NCBI RefSeq assembly: GCF_018642165.1
Contig: NZ_JAHHZM010000011.1
Coordinates: 1-64,000 of the forward strand
Direction of reading: 5' to 3'
DNA length: 64,000 bases
DNA from: Echinicola shivajiensis
Lineage (GTDB): Bacteria > Bacteroidota > Bacteroidia > Cytophagales > Cyclobacteriaceae
This document shows positions 8,022-15,980 of this stretch, piece after piece; position 1 is the stretch's first letter; each line of letters begins with the position of its first letter. The notes beneath the pieces were generated by a model. The model was not told where the DNA came from. It made no database searches and saw only the letters and a list, made by a program, of their open reading frames with translations. The translations under genes and the position numbers were made by a program.

Positions 8022-8972
8022 ATGAATACATTGGACTTAAGTAATACAATATTTAAAAAACTCTTATCCTTCTTTCAAACGATCGTATTTTGTTTTATTC
8101 AATTACAGGTGGTGGCTCAAGTAGAAAAACTAAGCCCTGAAACCCCGCTTCCTTTGGTTAGCAATGAGGTGTATCAAGCTCTTGCCCAATTTTTGGAGTA
8201 TGATAGAAATATCCCACTAGATGACAGAATTATTTCAAAGGATGAATTTGAAGGAAGTACAAAAGAGAGTATTGTTTTTACAGGAGTTAATAATAGTAAA
8301 GTACCGGCTTATTTGATTATTCCAAATGATGGATCAGCTACACATCCTATTGTATTTTTAATTGATGGCATTTATGGTTCAAAAGATCGTTGGTTACAGG
8401 ATGATAGTTGGCCCAAAGGTGGATTAGTAACAAAGTCATTACTAAATAAGGGCTATGCTGTAATGACATTGGACGCTGTTTACCATGGTGAAAGGTCCTA
8501 CGAAAATGACTTTATACCACCACCTTGGCCACGTCAATTTCCATATCAGGCTAGACAAGTGTTTTTAAATACAGCGATAGAGTATAGACGTGCCATTGAT
8601 TATATATCAACACGTAATGATATTGATACAACTAGGATAGGTGTCATGGGCTTAAGCATGGGCGGACTTATAACATTTGAATTAACAAGCGTCGATACAA
8701 GAATTAAATCAGCAGTTGCAGGATTAACCCCTGTTTGGAAGGCACGAGAATTTCAACCCTGGTTACCTTCCACTTATGCAAGTCATATCAAGTGCGGTTC
8801 TTTTCTCATGTTTATGGGAAATGAAGACCCAGTATACACCATAGAGGATGCACATCTATTATTTGATTTAATCCCAATAGATCAAAAGGAATTTGTTGAA
8901 TACAATGTTGGTCATGAACCACCTATTGAATATGCAAAAAAAGTAACAGACTGGTTTTTGAAAAACCTTTAG
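8022..8972 (+). CDS. Secreted alpha/beta hydrolase (dienelactone-hydrolase-like)
   Basis: This is a 316-residue protein with an N-terminal signal segment (residues about 10-32, hydrophobic, ending VVAQ). The nucleophile elbow is GLSMGG (residues about 211-216), an Asp lies near MGNEDPVY, and the final His lies in NVGHEPP, giving a plausible Ser-Asp-His triad. Enzymes of this fold cleave esters or lactones; the substrate cannot be told. The ATG at 8022 follows AAGGGAT. It sits alone in its unit, about 230 bases after hairpin H3, and looks intact. Confidence 0.8.
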   Translation: MNTLDLSNTIFKKLLSFFQTIVFCFIQLQVVAQVEKLSPETPLPLVSNEVYQALAQFLEYDRNIPLDDRIISKDEFEGSTKESIVFTGVNNSKVPAYLIIPNDGSATHPIVFLIDGIYGSKDRWLQDDSWPKGGLVTKSLLNKGYAVMTLDAVYHGERSYENDFIPPPWPRQFPYQARQVFLNTAIEYRRAIDYISTRNDIDTTRIGVMGLSMGGLITFELTSVDTRIKSAVAGLTPVWKAREFQPWLPSTYASHIKCGSFLMFMGNEDPVYTIEDAHLLFDLIPIDQKEFVEYNVGHEPPIEYAKKVTDWFLKNL

Positions 8973-9006
8973 TAGAGATAATAATAGTTGAATATAACTG
9001 CTGTTA

Positions 9007-9150
9007 ATCGAGTAGCCCGACCTGAGCTATGAGCTCACAGCCTGTCCCGCCTAAGCGAGAGTGGGCGTACGCCACGTCGCACACGGTCTCACACCACCGT
9101 ATTCCGCATAGGCTGGACAGGCAGTACGAGTCTGATCCCTCCCACTACCC
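9007..9150 (-). mobile_element. Group II intron 3' remnant 4 (diverged)
   Basis: On the minus strand this ends in GGTCGGGCTACTCGAT, a typical group II intron 3' end. Upstream is TACGGTGGTGTGAGACC, which resembles the 3' side of domain V and its junction, disrupted by GC-rich insertions. The 3' end again abuts the cassette box (TAACAGCA on the minus strand). It differs from copies 1-3, so it represents a second intron type. The rest of 9151-9300 has no gene. Confidence 0.5.
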
Positions 9151-9300
9151 GGCTCCTTCGCCAATAATGTCCAGTGGACATTTTCTTTATGCTTGGCCCC
9201 AGTTCACTGGATTGTAGGTTGTGCCTGTCTGCAGCCAAGGTAGGTTTTTGAATAATAGGGGACAAACCGACTAACTTTAAATCATTAGGATAGGCTGTCC

Positions 9301-9386
9301 AAGGATGTTTTAAGAGCAATCTTGATTGTCTTAAGAAATAGTTTATTTTTTTGCCTAGATTACGTTTAAAACACTATACGTTAGCC
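9301..9386 (+). repeat. Hairpin repeat H4, attC-like right end
   Basis: AAGGATGTTTTAAGAGCAATC pairs in part with GATTACGTTTAAAACA; the inner near-palindrome TTAAGAGCAATC..GATTGTCTTAA is strong. The end is CTATACGTTAGCC with the GTT at 9380-9382. After the esterase gene, GCTA at 10539-10542 is the inverted counterpart of TAGC, and an intron remnant begins right there. Confidence 0.5.
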
Positions 9387-9414
9387 TTCACTAGGAAAAC
9401 TAAAGTAAACAATT

Positions 9415-10497
9415 ATGAAAAAGATATTGATAATAGCTCAATTAGTATTCTTAATATTGAGTAGTAGTTGTAAAGACAAACAGCCAGCTAACGGAACTTA
9501 CGAAGTAATTAATATACCAGCCCATTCATTAAAAAATAATCTTATAGGAACCGACACCATTCAACAAATTGGAGTATATCTACCTCCTTCTTATCATATT
9601 TCAAATAAATCATATCCGGTGGTTTATTTTTTACTTGGTCATGCTACCAAGGTAATGGAAAACAGCCCTGAAATTTTTAAAATCATGGAACATGAAACAT
9701 CTCAGGAAATGATATATGTTCAAATGTCAGGGTATAACTTTTACAAAGGGAGTATGTATGCTAATTCACCTGTGATTGGCAATTGGGAAGATTATGTAAC
9801 CTTGGATGTGATATCGTTTATGGATAATAATTATAGAACGATACCTGATAAAGCATCCCGAGGACTGGCAGGTCACTCCATGGGAGGTTTAGGAGCGTTT
9901 AACATCAGTTTAAATCACCCAGATAAGTACTCTTGTATTCAATTAATGAGTCCTGCTATTAGCGCAGGTGATGATATAATAAATTGGATGTTTTCGAATG
10001 ATTCCATAGTTATGTCATTGAAAAGTCTATCTTATAAAATGGAAGGTATTCATGATCATTATACTGAAAACCTAACGAGGGCAATGAATGAAGTTGGTGA
10101 TTTGTGGCTTGGTGTAGGTTATGGTGTAGCATTTTCTCCGGATGCCGGTAAATCATTACTTATGGATTCGCCATTTTACTATAAAGATGATGGTACCTTT
10201 GAAAAAAATGAATCCGTTTGGGAACTATGGAGAAATGGAGCAGGAAATATACCGGGAAAGGTTAAAAGATTTGAGGAAAATCTAAAAAGCTATACCTATT
10301 ACGGCATGGATGTGGGATACTATGATCAATTAGGATTTAATGTAAGAGCTGTAAAAGAACTTTCATCTTATATGACGGAAGAACATATACCGCATTCAGT
10401 ACATATCTTTAATGGTGACCACTACAATAGAATGAATGAGAATTTGGAATATCGGATAATGCCTCAAATGTCTATTTTCCTTCAAGTACAGCAATAG
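9415..10497 (+). CDS. Esterase-D/FrmB-like lipoprotein hydrolase
   Basis: This is a 360-residue predicted lipoprotein (signal ILIIAQLVFLILSSSC). It carries an esterase-family alpha/beta-hydrolase fold: VYLPPSYH, PVVYFLLGH, the nucleophile elbow GHSMGG (residues about 160-165) and a C-terminal His in FNGDHYNR. Related proteins are acyl or feruloyl esterases and S-formylglutathione-hydrolase-like enzymes. As a surface lipoprotein it more likely removes acyl groups from glycans or small esters. The ATG at 9415 follows AAAGTAAACAATT. It is a single-gene unit between hairpin H4 and an intron remnant. Confidence 0.8.
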   Translation: MKKILIIAQLVFLILSSSCKDKQPANGTYEVINIPAHSLKNNLIGTDTIQQIGVYLPPSYHISNKSYPVVYFLLGHATKVMENSPEIFKIMEHETSQEMIYVQMSGYNFYKGSMYANSPVIGNWEDYVTLDVISFMDNNYRTIPDKASRGLAGHSMGGLGAFNISLNHPDKYSCIQLMSPAISAGDDIINWMFSNDSIVMSLKSLSYKMEGIHDHYTENLTRAMNEVGDLWLGVGYGVAFSPDAGKSLLMDSPFYYKDDGTFEKNESVWELWRNGAGNIPGKVKRFEENLKSYTYYGMDVGYYDQLGFNVRAVKELSSYMTEEHIPHSVHIFNGDHYNRMNENLEYRIMPQMSIFLQVQQ

Positions 10498-10542
10498 TTA
10501 CTATCAAACTAACCTTTCAAAAATAAAAACAACGAACCGCTA

Positions 10543-10770
10543 GTCGAGTAGGTAAAGGGGAATTTCACCCCTAAACCTCTCATCCCGGTGGACCGGGATA
10601 CGTGAACATCTCGATTGTTCATAATGAATCTTTTCCAATTGTTTTCACGAATGCTTTGGCATTTCATACAGCTTGTCCCGAATTTATTTCGGGGGCTCTT
10701 ATTATGCAGTCGGTTGATAGTCCATTAAGTTAGACCAATTTGTATCCCATCTCCCAGTGATAGAACAGTT
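10543..10770 (-). mobile_element. Group II intron 3' remnant 2 (domains V-VI)
   Basis: The 3' end is identical to that of remnant 1 on the minus strand: GGGGTGAAATTCCCC, TTTACCTACTCGAC. The domain V stem is split: GTATGAA, then about 45 inserted bases, then CAATCGAGATGTTCACGTAT. CCCGG..CCGGG and CCCGAAAT..ATTTCGGG hairpins are inserted on either side. The remnant abuts the box CGCTA that closes the esterase unit. There is no reverse transcriptase. Confidence 0.6.
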
Positions 10771-10882
10771 TTGGATAAGAGACAGTAACTTGGTGAAGTA
10801 TGCCACCCGTCTGAGTGAGTATGCCCCTTCCCCCTATTATCCTGAGAATTCAAAATTCCTGTAAAAAAACTAAATCTTAGAA

Positions 10883-10910
10883 GACCTCGTCATAGCCAAG
10901 GCTTTTATGT
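10883..10910 (+). terminator. Repeat-borne terminator T4 (decayed)
   Basis: CCTCGTCATAGCCAAGG followed by CTTTTATG. Substitutions weaken the stem compared with T1-T3. Confidence 0.4.
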
Positions 10911-11371
10911 TTTGGGGGATTGGAGGAAATACCTTAAGTGGGGGATTTGTTTGGAATGGGGAGATGGTTAGTTTTAGTGGTGGATAGAATAGAAGTATAT
11001 GTGTATCCGCTTTACTGCATGTGCTCAAATTAACTTGTGTTCTCGCTTTCTTGTAAGGTTTCCCACTTTTTCCATTGATGAAAAAGTGGGCAAAAAATCT
11101 AGGCCGGTGGAGCTTTCTTCAAATTGAGCTGATTACAGTTTCGATCAGAACAATTTCCCTCAATTTGATTTTGGAACACTTGCTATGGGCTAAAAATGAG
11201 TGGATCTTGCTCGTCCACTTCGCAAGCTAACTCATTTTCTTAACGCCCTCCGCAACCATTCCAAAAGCGAATGCTCCAAAGGCCGGAATACCTGATTTCG
11301 TAGAGTAATCCACTTCCCCCTACTATCCTGGAATTTTTAATTCCAGTAAAGAAGAACCTTATCCACGAAGA

Positions 11372-11400
11372 CCTCGTCAAAGCCGAGGTTTTCTTGTTTT
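11372..11400 (+). terminator. Repeat-borne terminator T5
   Basis: Same as T3: CCTCG..CGAGG and TTTTCTTGTTTT. Confidence 0.65.
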
Positions 11401-11484
11401 AGGGGGATGGGTAAAAACACCCTATATGGAGGAAGTAATTAAAAATAGAGACATTAAAAATTTGGTATTAAGGCTGAGGACAAC

Positions 11485-11613
11485 CTATTGTATTTCATTT
11501 TGGGCATTGCAAATGCCCTGTATTTGCTGGTCCAGATTGCAAATCTGGATCAGCAAGGTCGTTTCAATAGATGTAGCAATATCCAAAAGATACTTTTTGA
11601 TATTATGCTGCAT
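11485..11613 (-). pseudogene. HepT-type HEPN gene remnant fused to repeat
   Basis: On the minus strand an ATG at 11613 overlaps the end of the mntA-like gene and begins MQHNIKKYLLDIATSIETT, a typical HepT/DUF86 N-terminus. At about 11559 the gene runs into palindrome repeat I3 and reaches a stop after 42 codons. Everything needed for RNase activity, including the RX4-6H motif, is missing. A complementary fragment of a close paralogue is at 20707-20972. Confidence 0.75.
11501..11558 (+). repeat. Two-palindrome repeat I3
   Basis: GGCATTGCAAATGCC is intact. The second palindrome has one mismatch (GGTCCAGATTGCAAATCTGGATC). The repeat end is the junction with the hepT remnant. Confidence 0.8.
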
Positions 11614-11908
11614 AAAGAAGCTGCTTGGTTTTTTCTACACCCTCAATAAAGTAAGGATTGCTTAAAGACCTTTCTGTAATTAGATCAACCTTACGGGAAA
11701 ATAGTTTCTCCAAATCCTCATGTAAATTAAAATAATTGTCCGTGTACTTTTCGATAGACATCTCTTTGAAAGAAACCAATATATCGATATCACTAGATTC
11801 ATTAAATTGATCAGTTGAGGCAGATCCAAAAATATACATGGTTTTGACGCCATAATTTTGGCACAAAGCCGTCAAAGCTTGTTTATTATTTTTTATAATA
11901 TCAACCAT
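11603..11908 (-). CDS. MNT-type nucleotidyltransferase antitoxin (MntA-like)
   Basis: This is a 101-residue minimal nucleotidyltransferase. The signature GSASTDQFNESSDIDILV has the Gly-Ser and Asp-x-Asp pattern of the family, and a third acidic residue follows in RKVDLI. MntA antitoxins add AMP units to the tyrosine of HepT toxins and so silence them. ATG 11908 (MVDIIKNN) is chosen; an upstream in-frame start would add 36 residues unlike the family. Its hepT partner overlaps the stop codon but is truncated after 18 codons, so this antitoxin is an orphan. It is on the minus strand, opposite to its neighbours. Confidence 0.8.
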   Translation of the reverse strand: MVDIIKNNKQALTALCQNYGVKTMYIFGSASTDQFNESSDIDILVSFKEMSIEKYTDNYFNLHEDLEKLFSRKVDLITERSLSNPYFIEGVEKTKQLLYAA

Positions 11909-12021
11909 ATTGTAAAAGTTATACTCAAATATAAGAAATAAAGTTTTAAATGATTGCTGAGTTTTGGGTGTAAGAAGCCGGGATGAGTAATTCCAGAAAC
12001 TAATAACTTTATCCACGAAGA

Positions 12022-12050
12022 CCTCGTCAAAGCCGAGGCTTTTTTGTTTT
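12022..12050 (+). terminator. Repeat-borne terminator T6
   Basis: CCTCG..CGAGG followed by CTTTTTTGTTTTT, one of the best-preserved copies. The 11909-12021 stretch holds only the upstream region of the MNT gene. Confidence 0.7.
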
Positions 12051-12150
12051 TGGAGGATGGGTAAAAATACCCTATATGGCGGAAGTAATTAAAAATAGAG
12101 ACATTAAAAATTTGGTATTAGGGCTGAGGACAAACTATTGTATTTCATTT

Positions 12151-12210
12151 TGGGCATTGCAAATGCCTCATATTTATAGGTTCAGATTGCAAATCTGAAC
12201 CAGCAAGGAT
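12151..12210 (+). repeat. Two-palindrome repeat I4
   Basis: The first palindrome is GGCATTGCAAATGCC. The second carries paired changes, GGTTCAGATTGCAAATCTGAACC, so it still pairs perfectly: C-to-T on one arm and G-to-A on the other. It runs directly into hairpin H5. Confidence 0.8.
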
Positions 12211-12299
12211 TTTAAGAGCAATCTTGATTGTCTTAAGAAATAGTTTATTTTTTTGCCTAGATTAAGGTTAAAACACTTTAGGTTGTAGTGCATTTAACG
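12206..12299 (+). repeat. Hairpin repeat H5, attC-like right end with long cassette box
   Basis: TTTTAAGAGCAATC..GATT.AGGTTAAAA fold, ending TTTAGG followed by the unit-specific GGTTGTAGTGCATTTAAC (12281-12298). The reverse complement of that 18-mer recurs with one mismatch at 13388-13405, just after the hydrolase gene. This is the clearest cassette-type pairing in the window. Confidence 0.65.
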
Positions 12300-12323
12300 A
12301 TAAAATTCATATACTAAAGGAAG

Positions 12324-13370
12324 ATGAAAAAGCAAACCATATTCCTACTTCTAATAATAAGTTCTTTTGGAAATTGCTTTAGTCAAAATGAAAACGACAA
12401 CAGCTTCAAAAGCAAATTTATTGAGGTAAACGGACTTCAGACCCATTACCTTGATTTTGGTGGCGAAGGGATTCCGGTAATTCTGTTACATTCGGAGGCA
12501 TGGGATGCCTATACATATAAGGATTTTGGTCCACTTCTAACTCAAAACAATAAAGTATTAGCAATTACAAGACCTGGATACGGCAAATCGGATAAAGGGA
12601 ATTACTCGGTGCAATATCAAGGAGATCATTTAATTGCATTTATTAACGCACTGAAAATTGATAAAGCAGTCATCATTGGAAATTCATCAGTCACCTCTGA
12701 ACTAACTTACCTTGCAGAAAATTATCCTCAAAGAATATCCGGAGTAATTTATCTAAGTGGTCTTGCAGGTGCTTGGGGTGTAAACAATTCAGATCCGTAC
12801 AAAGCTGATGAAATGTTTAGTAGATCAAGTCCAGTAGCAAATTCAGAGAAAAATGATAGAGAAGCTATTACTAAGGCAAGGGAATCTTATCAACCAAAAC
12901 ATGCTAAATCTGATTCTATTAAAATTGAGGTTCCAGCTTTAGCTTTTATTGCTCAAAATGGAAGACAAGGTCATGAGAAAGGAGTGGCAATATTAGTTTT
13001 TGTAGGATCAAAATTAATGGAAGATGTGAGACAAACTTTTCCACCATCTGCACTAAAAACTCACTTAGACCGAATGGCAAGTGATTCATTATATAGATTA
13101 GAGCAAATTAATAATATCAATGATTCATTAGCGCGAGAGTACTTTCTCAACTTAGCGGCAGATACTATTTTACAAAGAGAAATTTATGATTATCATATGG
13201 AAAACATTTATCCTTCAACTATAGAGTCACAGAACAAATTTATAAATGCATTTGGTGACTACCTAAAACTTGTAAAACTCGATGTTCCTCAAATAGTAGG
13301 ATATGAGTATCGAGATAATCCTGAATTGATTATTAATTATATTAAAAAATTTCTTGATCAACTGCACTAA
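12324..13370 (+). CDS. Secreted alpha/beta hydrolase with unusual nucleophile elbow
   Basis: This is a 348-residue protein with a signal peptide (IFLLLIISSFGNCFSQ). It has the alpha/beta-hydrolase fold: HYLDFGGEGIPVILLHSEAWD, RPGYGKSDKG and a lid region. The expected Gly-x-Ser-x-Gly is GNSSVTSE, so Val-Thr replace the usual glycines after the serine. The oxyanion-side HSEAWD also lacks the usual HG. A C-terminal catalytic His is not obvious. It may be inactive or act as a specialised non-hydrolytic member. The ATG follows AAAGGAAG. It is the only gene in its cassette-like unit. Confidence 0.7.
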   Translation: MKKQTIFLLLIISSFGNCFSQNENDNSFKSKFIEVNGLQTHYLDFGGEGIPVILLHSEAWDAYTYKDFGPLLTQNNKVLAITRPGYGKSDKGNYSVQYQGDHLIAFINALKIDKAVIIGNSSVTSELTYLAENYPQRISGVIYLSGLAGAWGVNNSDPYKADEMFSRSSPVANSEKNDREAITKARESYQPKHAKSDSIKIEVPALAFIAQNGRQGHEKGVAILVFVGSKLMEDVRQTFPPSALKTHLDRMASDSLYRLEQINNINDSLAREYFLNLAADTILQREIYDYHMENIYPSTIESQNKFINAFGDYLKLVKLDVPQIVGYEYRDNPELIINYIKKFLDQLH

Positions 13371-13387
13371 TCACAAGCCTTTTTGAA

Positions 13388-13910
13388 GTTAAACGCACTA
13401 CAACCACGTTTACCGCAAATAACAGGTTTCATATAAAAGGAACTAAATTAGTTTCCATAATCAGCCAAACCGTAAGCAGGCAAATCCGCAACCATAATTC
13501 CGCGTCACTTGTCTTTAACCGGGCCGTTGAAAAAAAACGCTAGGTGTAGTCTGTGACACCTAGTCAGGGCAACTATATTCCTGAGGAAGGAATCAGAAAA
13601 AGATATACAAGAGCCATCCTTACTTTTCGATACCATATTCTGCCTATAAACCAGTACGTGCAAAATTGTGGATATACATAATAAATAATTTGGTACAGAG
13701 ACTGAGGGAAAACTATTGTATTTCATTTTTGGGCATTGCAAATGCCCAGTATTTATAGGTCCAGATTGCAAATCTGGACCAGCAAGGACTATAAGTAATT
13801 GCTTGTTCTCACCTACTTCTGAAAATCTGCGCGGATTTTCAGTTTGGTGTGTACTTGTAAAATTAACCGCTACTCCACGCAACTACTCATAGCCTAGACC
13901 GTTCTATTCA
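13388..13910 (+). other. attC-like junction between hydrolase and amidohydrolase units
   Basis: The left box at 13388-13405 (GTTAAACGCACTACAACC) is the inverted partner of 12281-12298. The right box, GTTCTATTCA at 13901-13910, is preceded by TAGCCTAGACC, like the other hairpin ends. It pairs with TGCATAGA at 15367-15374 after the next gene, with one mismatch. The 500 bases between hold a short palindrome, CTAGGTGT..ACACCTAG (13540-13563), and repeat I5. No H-type hairpin is clear here. Confidence 0.5.
13731..13788 (+). repeat. Two-palindrome repeat I5
   Basis: GGGCATTGCAAATGCCC and GGTCCAGATTGCAAATCTGGACC are both perfect. Confidence 0.8.
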
Positions 13911-13928
13911 ATTATAAAAAACAACTCT

Positions 13929-15365
13929 TTGAAACATTTAACACTTTTACTTCTCTTAATAACCTCTCTTGGTTGCAAACAAAATTCTAAATCTGAATTA
14001 ACCGCTTTGATTTCAGATAAAAGTTCTATCCCAGAACGAACTAAATTAAATCAAGGCCTGCTTAAATATGTAAAATTCAGTGCTGATACCCTTGCTTTAA
14101 AAAATGTGACATTCTTTGATGGAAATGGAAATCCTGCTAAAGAAAACCAAACCTTGATTGTTGTAAACGGATATTTTCAATCAATTGGACAAAGTTCAGG
14201 CATTGATATCCCTAAGAATGCAACTATATTAAATCTAAAAGGAAAAACTATTATTCCAGGAATTGTTGGCGTTCATAACCATCTTCATATTCCACGATTT
14301 CCCTTTGTTGGAGATATCGCATCAAAATTATACCTAGCTTCTGGAGTAACAACAATTCAAACGTGTGGTTCAGCATCACCGGAACAGGATGTTGAACTCT
14401 CCAATAAAATAAATAAAGGCGAATCTCTTGGCCCTAACATAATAACAAGTGGTCCATTTTTTACTGGAAAAGGAGGAAATCCCAATATGATTATTCCGAA
14501 AAATGAAAAACAGATTAGAGATACTATTGAGTATTGGACTAGAAAAGGAGTTAGCTGGTTTAAAGTTTATCGCAATACAACACCAAGTGATTTAGAAATC
14601 ATCATCAAAGAAGCACATAAACGAAATGCGAAAGTAACAGGGCATTTATGTTCAATCACCTTTGAACAAGCTACAAATCTGGGAATTGATGGAATAGAAC
14701 ACGGACTGAATAGCACAAGCGATTTTAGAAAAAACAAGACATTCGGCATTTGTGATGGCTCAAGAGAATATATGGATGAGTTAACTATTAATAGCGAGGA
14801 AGTTAAACGGCTTCAGCAATTGATGGTTGACAACAAAGTCTTCTTGACTTCAACCCTGGCCATATACGAAGCGAGTATTCCAAATAGAGCCTATGCAGAT
14901 GAACGCACTTTAAGGGCAATGTCGCCATTTTTACTTTCGCAATATCGTGAAAGAAGAAATAATTATGACACCCAGAAAACAAGTGATAACATAAGGGAGA
15001 AAAGGCTAAAACGAATAATGGAATTTGAATACCAATTTTTTAAAATGGGGGGAACTTTAACGGCAGGAGTTGATGCAGGAAGACACGTACTCCCAGGTTT
15101 TGGAGACCAAAGAAATTTTGAACTATTAAAAGAAGCTGGATTTACAACCGAGGAGGCAATTAAAATTATGACAAGCAATGGAGCGGGAGTACTTTCAAAC
15201 CCCGAAATAGGTACAATTGAAAAAGGTAAAAAAGCTGATTTTATAGTTATTGAAGGAAATATTGAAAAAAATATACGAAATATTGAATTCGTTTTTAAAG
15301 ACGGTTATGGGTATAACACAAAATTAATTTTAGAGGAAATGGACGGGAAATTTGGAGAAGAATAA
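13929..15365 (+). CDS. Amidohydrolase-family lipoprotein
   Basis: This is a 478-residue metal-dependent amidohydrolase. Metal-binding motifs are visible as GVHNHLH (the HxH pair), KVTGHLC, IEHGLN and AGVDAG near the C-terminus. N- and C-terminal beta-sandwich segments frame the barrel (VTFFDGNG at the start; GTIEKGKKADFIVIEGN at the end). Relatives include imidazolonepropionase-like and prolidase-like enzymes; the substrate is not clear. The start is TTG at 13929, giving a lipoprotein signal HLTLLLLLITSLGC; no ATG with the signal is available. It stands alone and its stop is nine bases before an intron remnant. Confidence 0.85.
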   Translation: MKHLTLLLLLITSLGCKQNSKSELTALISDKSSIPERTKLNQGLLKYVKFSADTLALKNVTFFDGNGNPAKENQTLIVVNGYFQSIGQSSGIDIPKNATILNLKGKTIIPGIVGVHNHLHIPRFPFVGDIASKLYLASGVTTIQTCGSASPEQDVELSNKINKGESLGPNIITSGPFFTGKGGNPNMIIPKNEKQIRDTIEYWTRKGVSWFKVYRNTTPSDLEIIIKEAHKRNAKVTGHLCSITFEQATNLGIDGIEHGLNSTSDFRKNKTFGICDGSREYMDELTINSEEVKRLQQLMVDNKVFLTSTLAIYEASIPNRAYADERTLRAMSPFLLSQYRERRNNYDTQKTSDNIREKRLKRIMEFEYQFFKMGGTLTAGVDAGRHVLPGFGDQRNFELLKEAGFTTEEAIKIMTSNGAGVLSNPEIGTIEKGKKADFIVIEGNIEKNIRNIEFVFKDGYGYNTKLILEEMDGKFGEE

Positions 15366-15374
15366 CTGCATAGA

Positions 15375-15560
15375 GTCGAGTAGGTAAAGGGGAATTCCAC
15401 CCCCAAACCTCTCACCACCTATCCCTCCATAGCGGGAAAACCGTATCAAGCAAGTCTGCGGAACAGGCTGTGAACCTCTCGGTTCATATGGCTCTTATTA
15501 TGCAGTCGGTTAATAGTCCATTAAGTTAGACCAATTTGTATCCCATCTCCCAGTGATAGA
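15375..15560 (-). mobile_element. Group II intron 3' remnant 3 with intact domain V hairpin
   Basis: On the minus strand, domain V is continuous at its apex: GAGCCATATGAACC, GAGA tetraloop, GGTTCAC (15496-15471). About 20 extra bases then interrupt the distal strand before TACGGTTTT and GTGAGAGG, and the end is TTTACCTACTCGAC. This copy lacks the 45-base domain V insertion of copies 1 and 2. Similarity to them ends near 15560. Confidence 0.65.
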
Positions 15561-15980
15561 AAAGAATTTAAATCGATAATTTCAAAATGCCAAAATACCA
15601 ATTTGACGTATCTCAATATACATAGTTATTTACATTAGCATTAAAGCAGATCGGTGCGAACAGTGAACGATTATACCATTTATAACTTTTCTATGTATAT
15701 GTCCACCTCCGAAATGGTCATATAAAATTTACAATAAAATATTGTTTATTACCGATTATAAGTTGTTTATTTATAAACACTTTTTACTTACTTCTTCCAA
15801 AGCTGTTTTGGAAGTTTGATGGGACACTGCTAAGACCTTTATTTATCTAACCAATAACCGAAAGGGATCAGTACCTATTGTTTGGACTAAGTGCATAAAA
15901 TAACTCTGTTTAATAAATCAAATATTTTACAAGAACATCTCAAGAAAATCAGCAGTAATCACTAACCATTAGATTAAAAC
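15561..15980. other. AT-rich intergenic stretch
   Basis: No gene, terminator repeat or hairpin repeat was found. The sequence is strongly AT-rich (runs such as AATAAAATATTGTTTATTACC) and unlike the repeat-filled spacers, so the following gene does not carry an attC-like leader. Confidence 0.4.

Larger units (their letters stand above)
10938..11560 (+). repeat. Long duplicated segment, copy 2
   Basis: This matches 7088-7712 closely, including terminator T5 and palindrome repeat I3. The match ends at CAGCAAGG, where copy 1 continues into hairpin H3 but this copy joins a truncated hepT gene. Confidence 0.75.

Noticed and set aside
9029-9319. Open frames on both strands
   Set aside because: They coincide with the diverged intron remnant and lack a plausible start or product.
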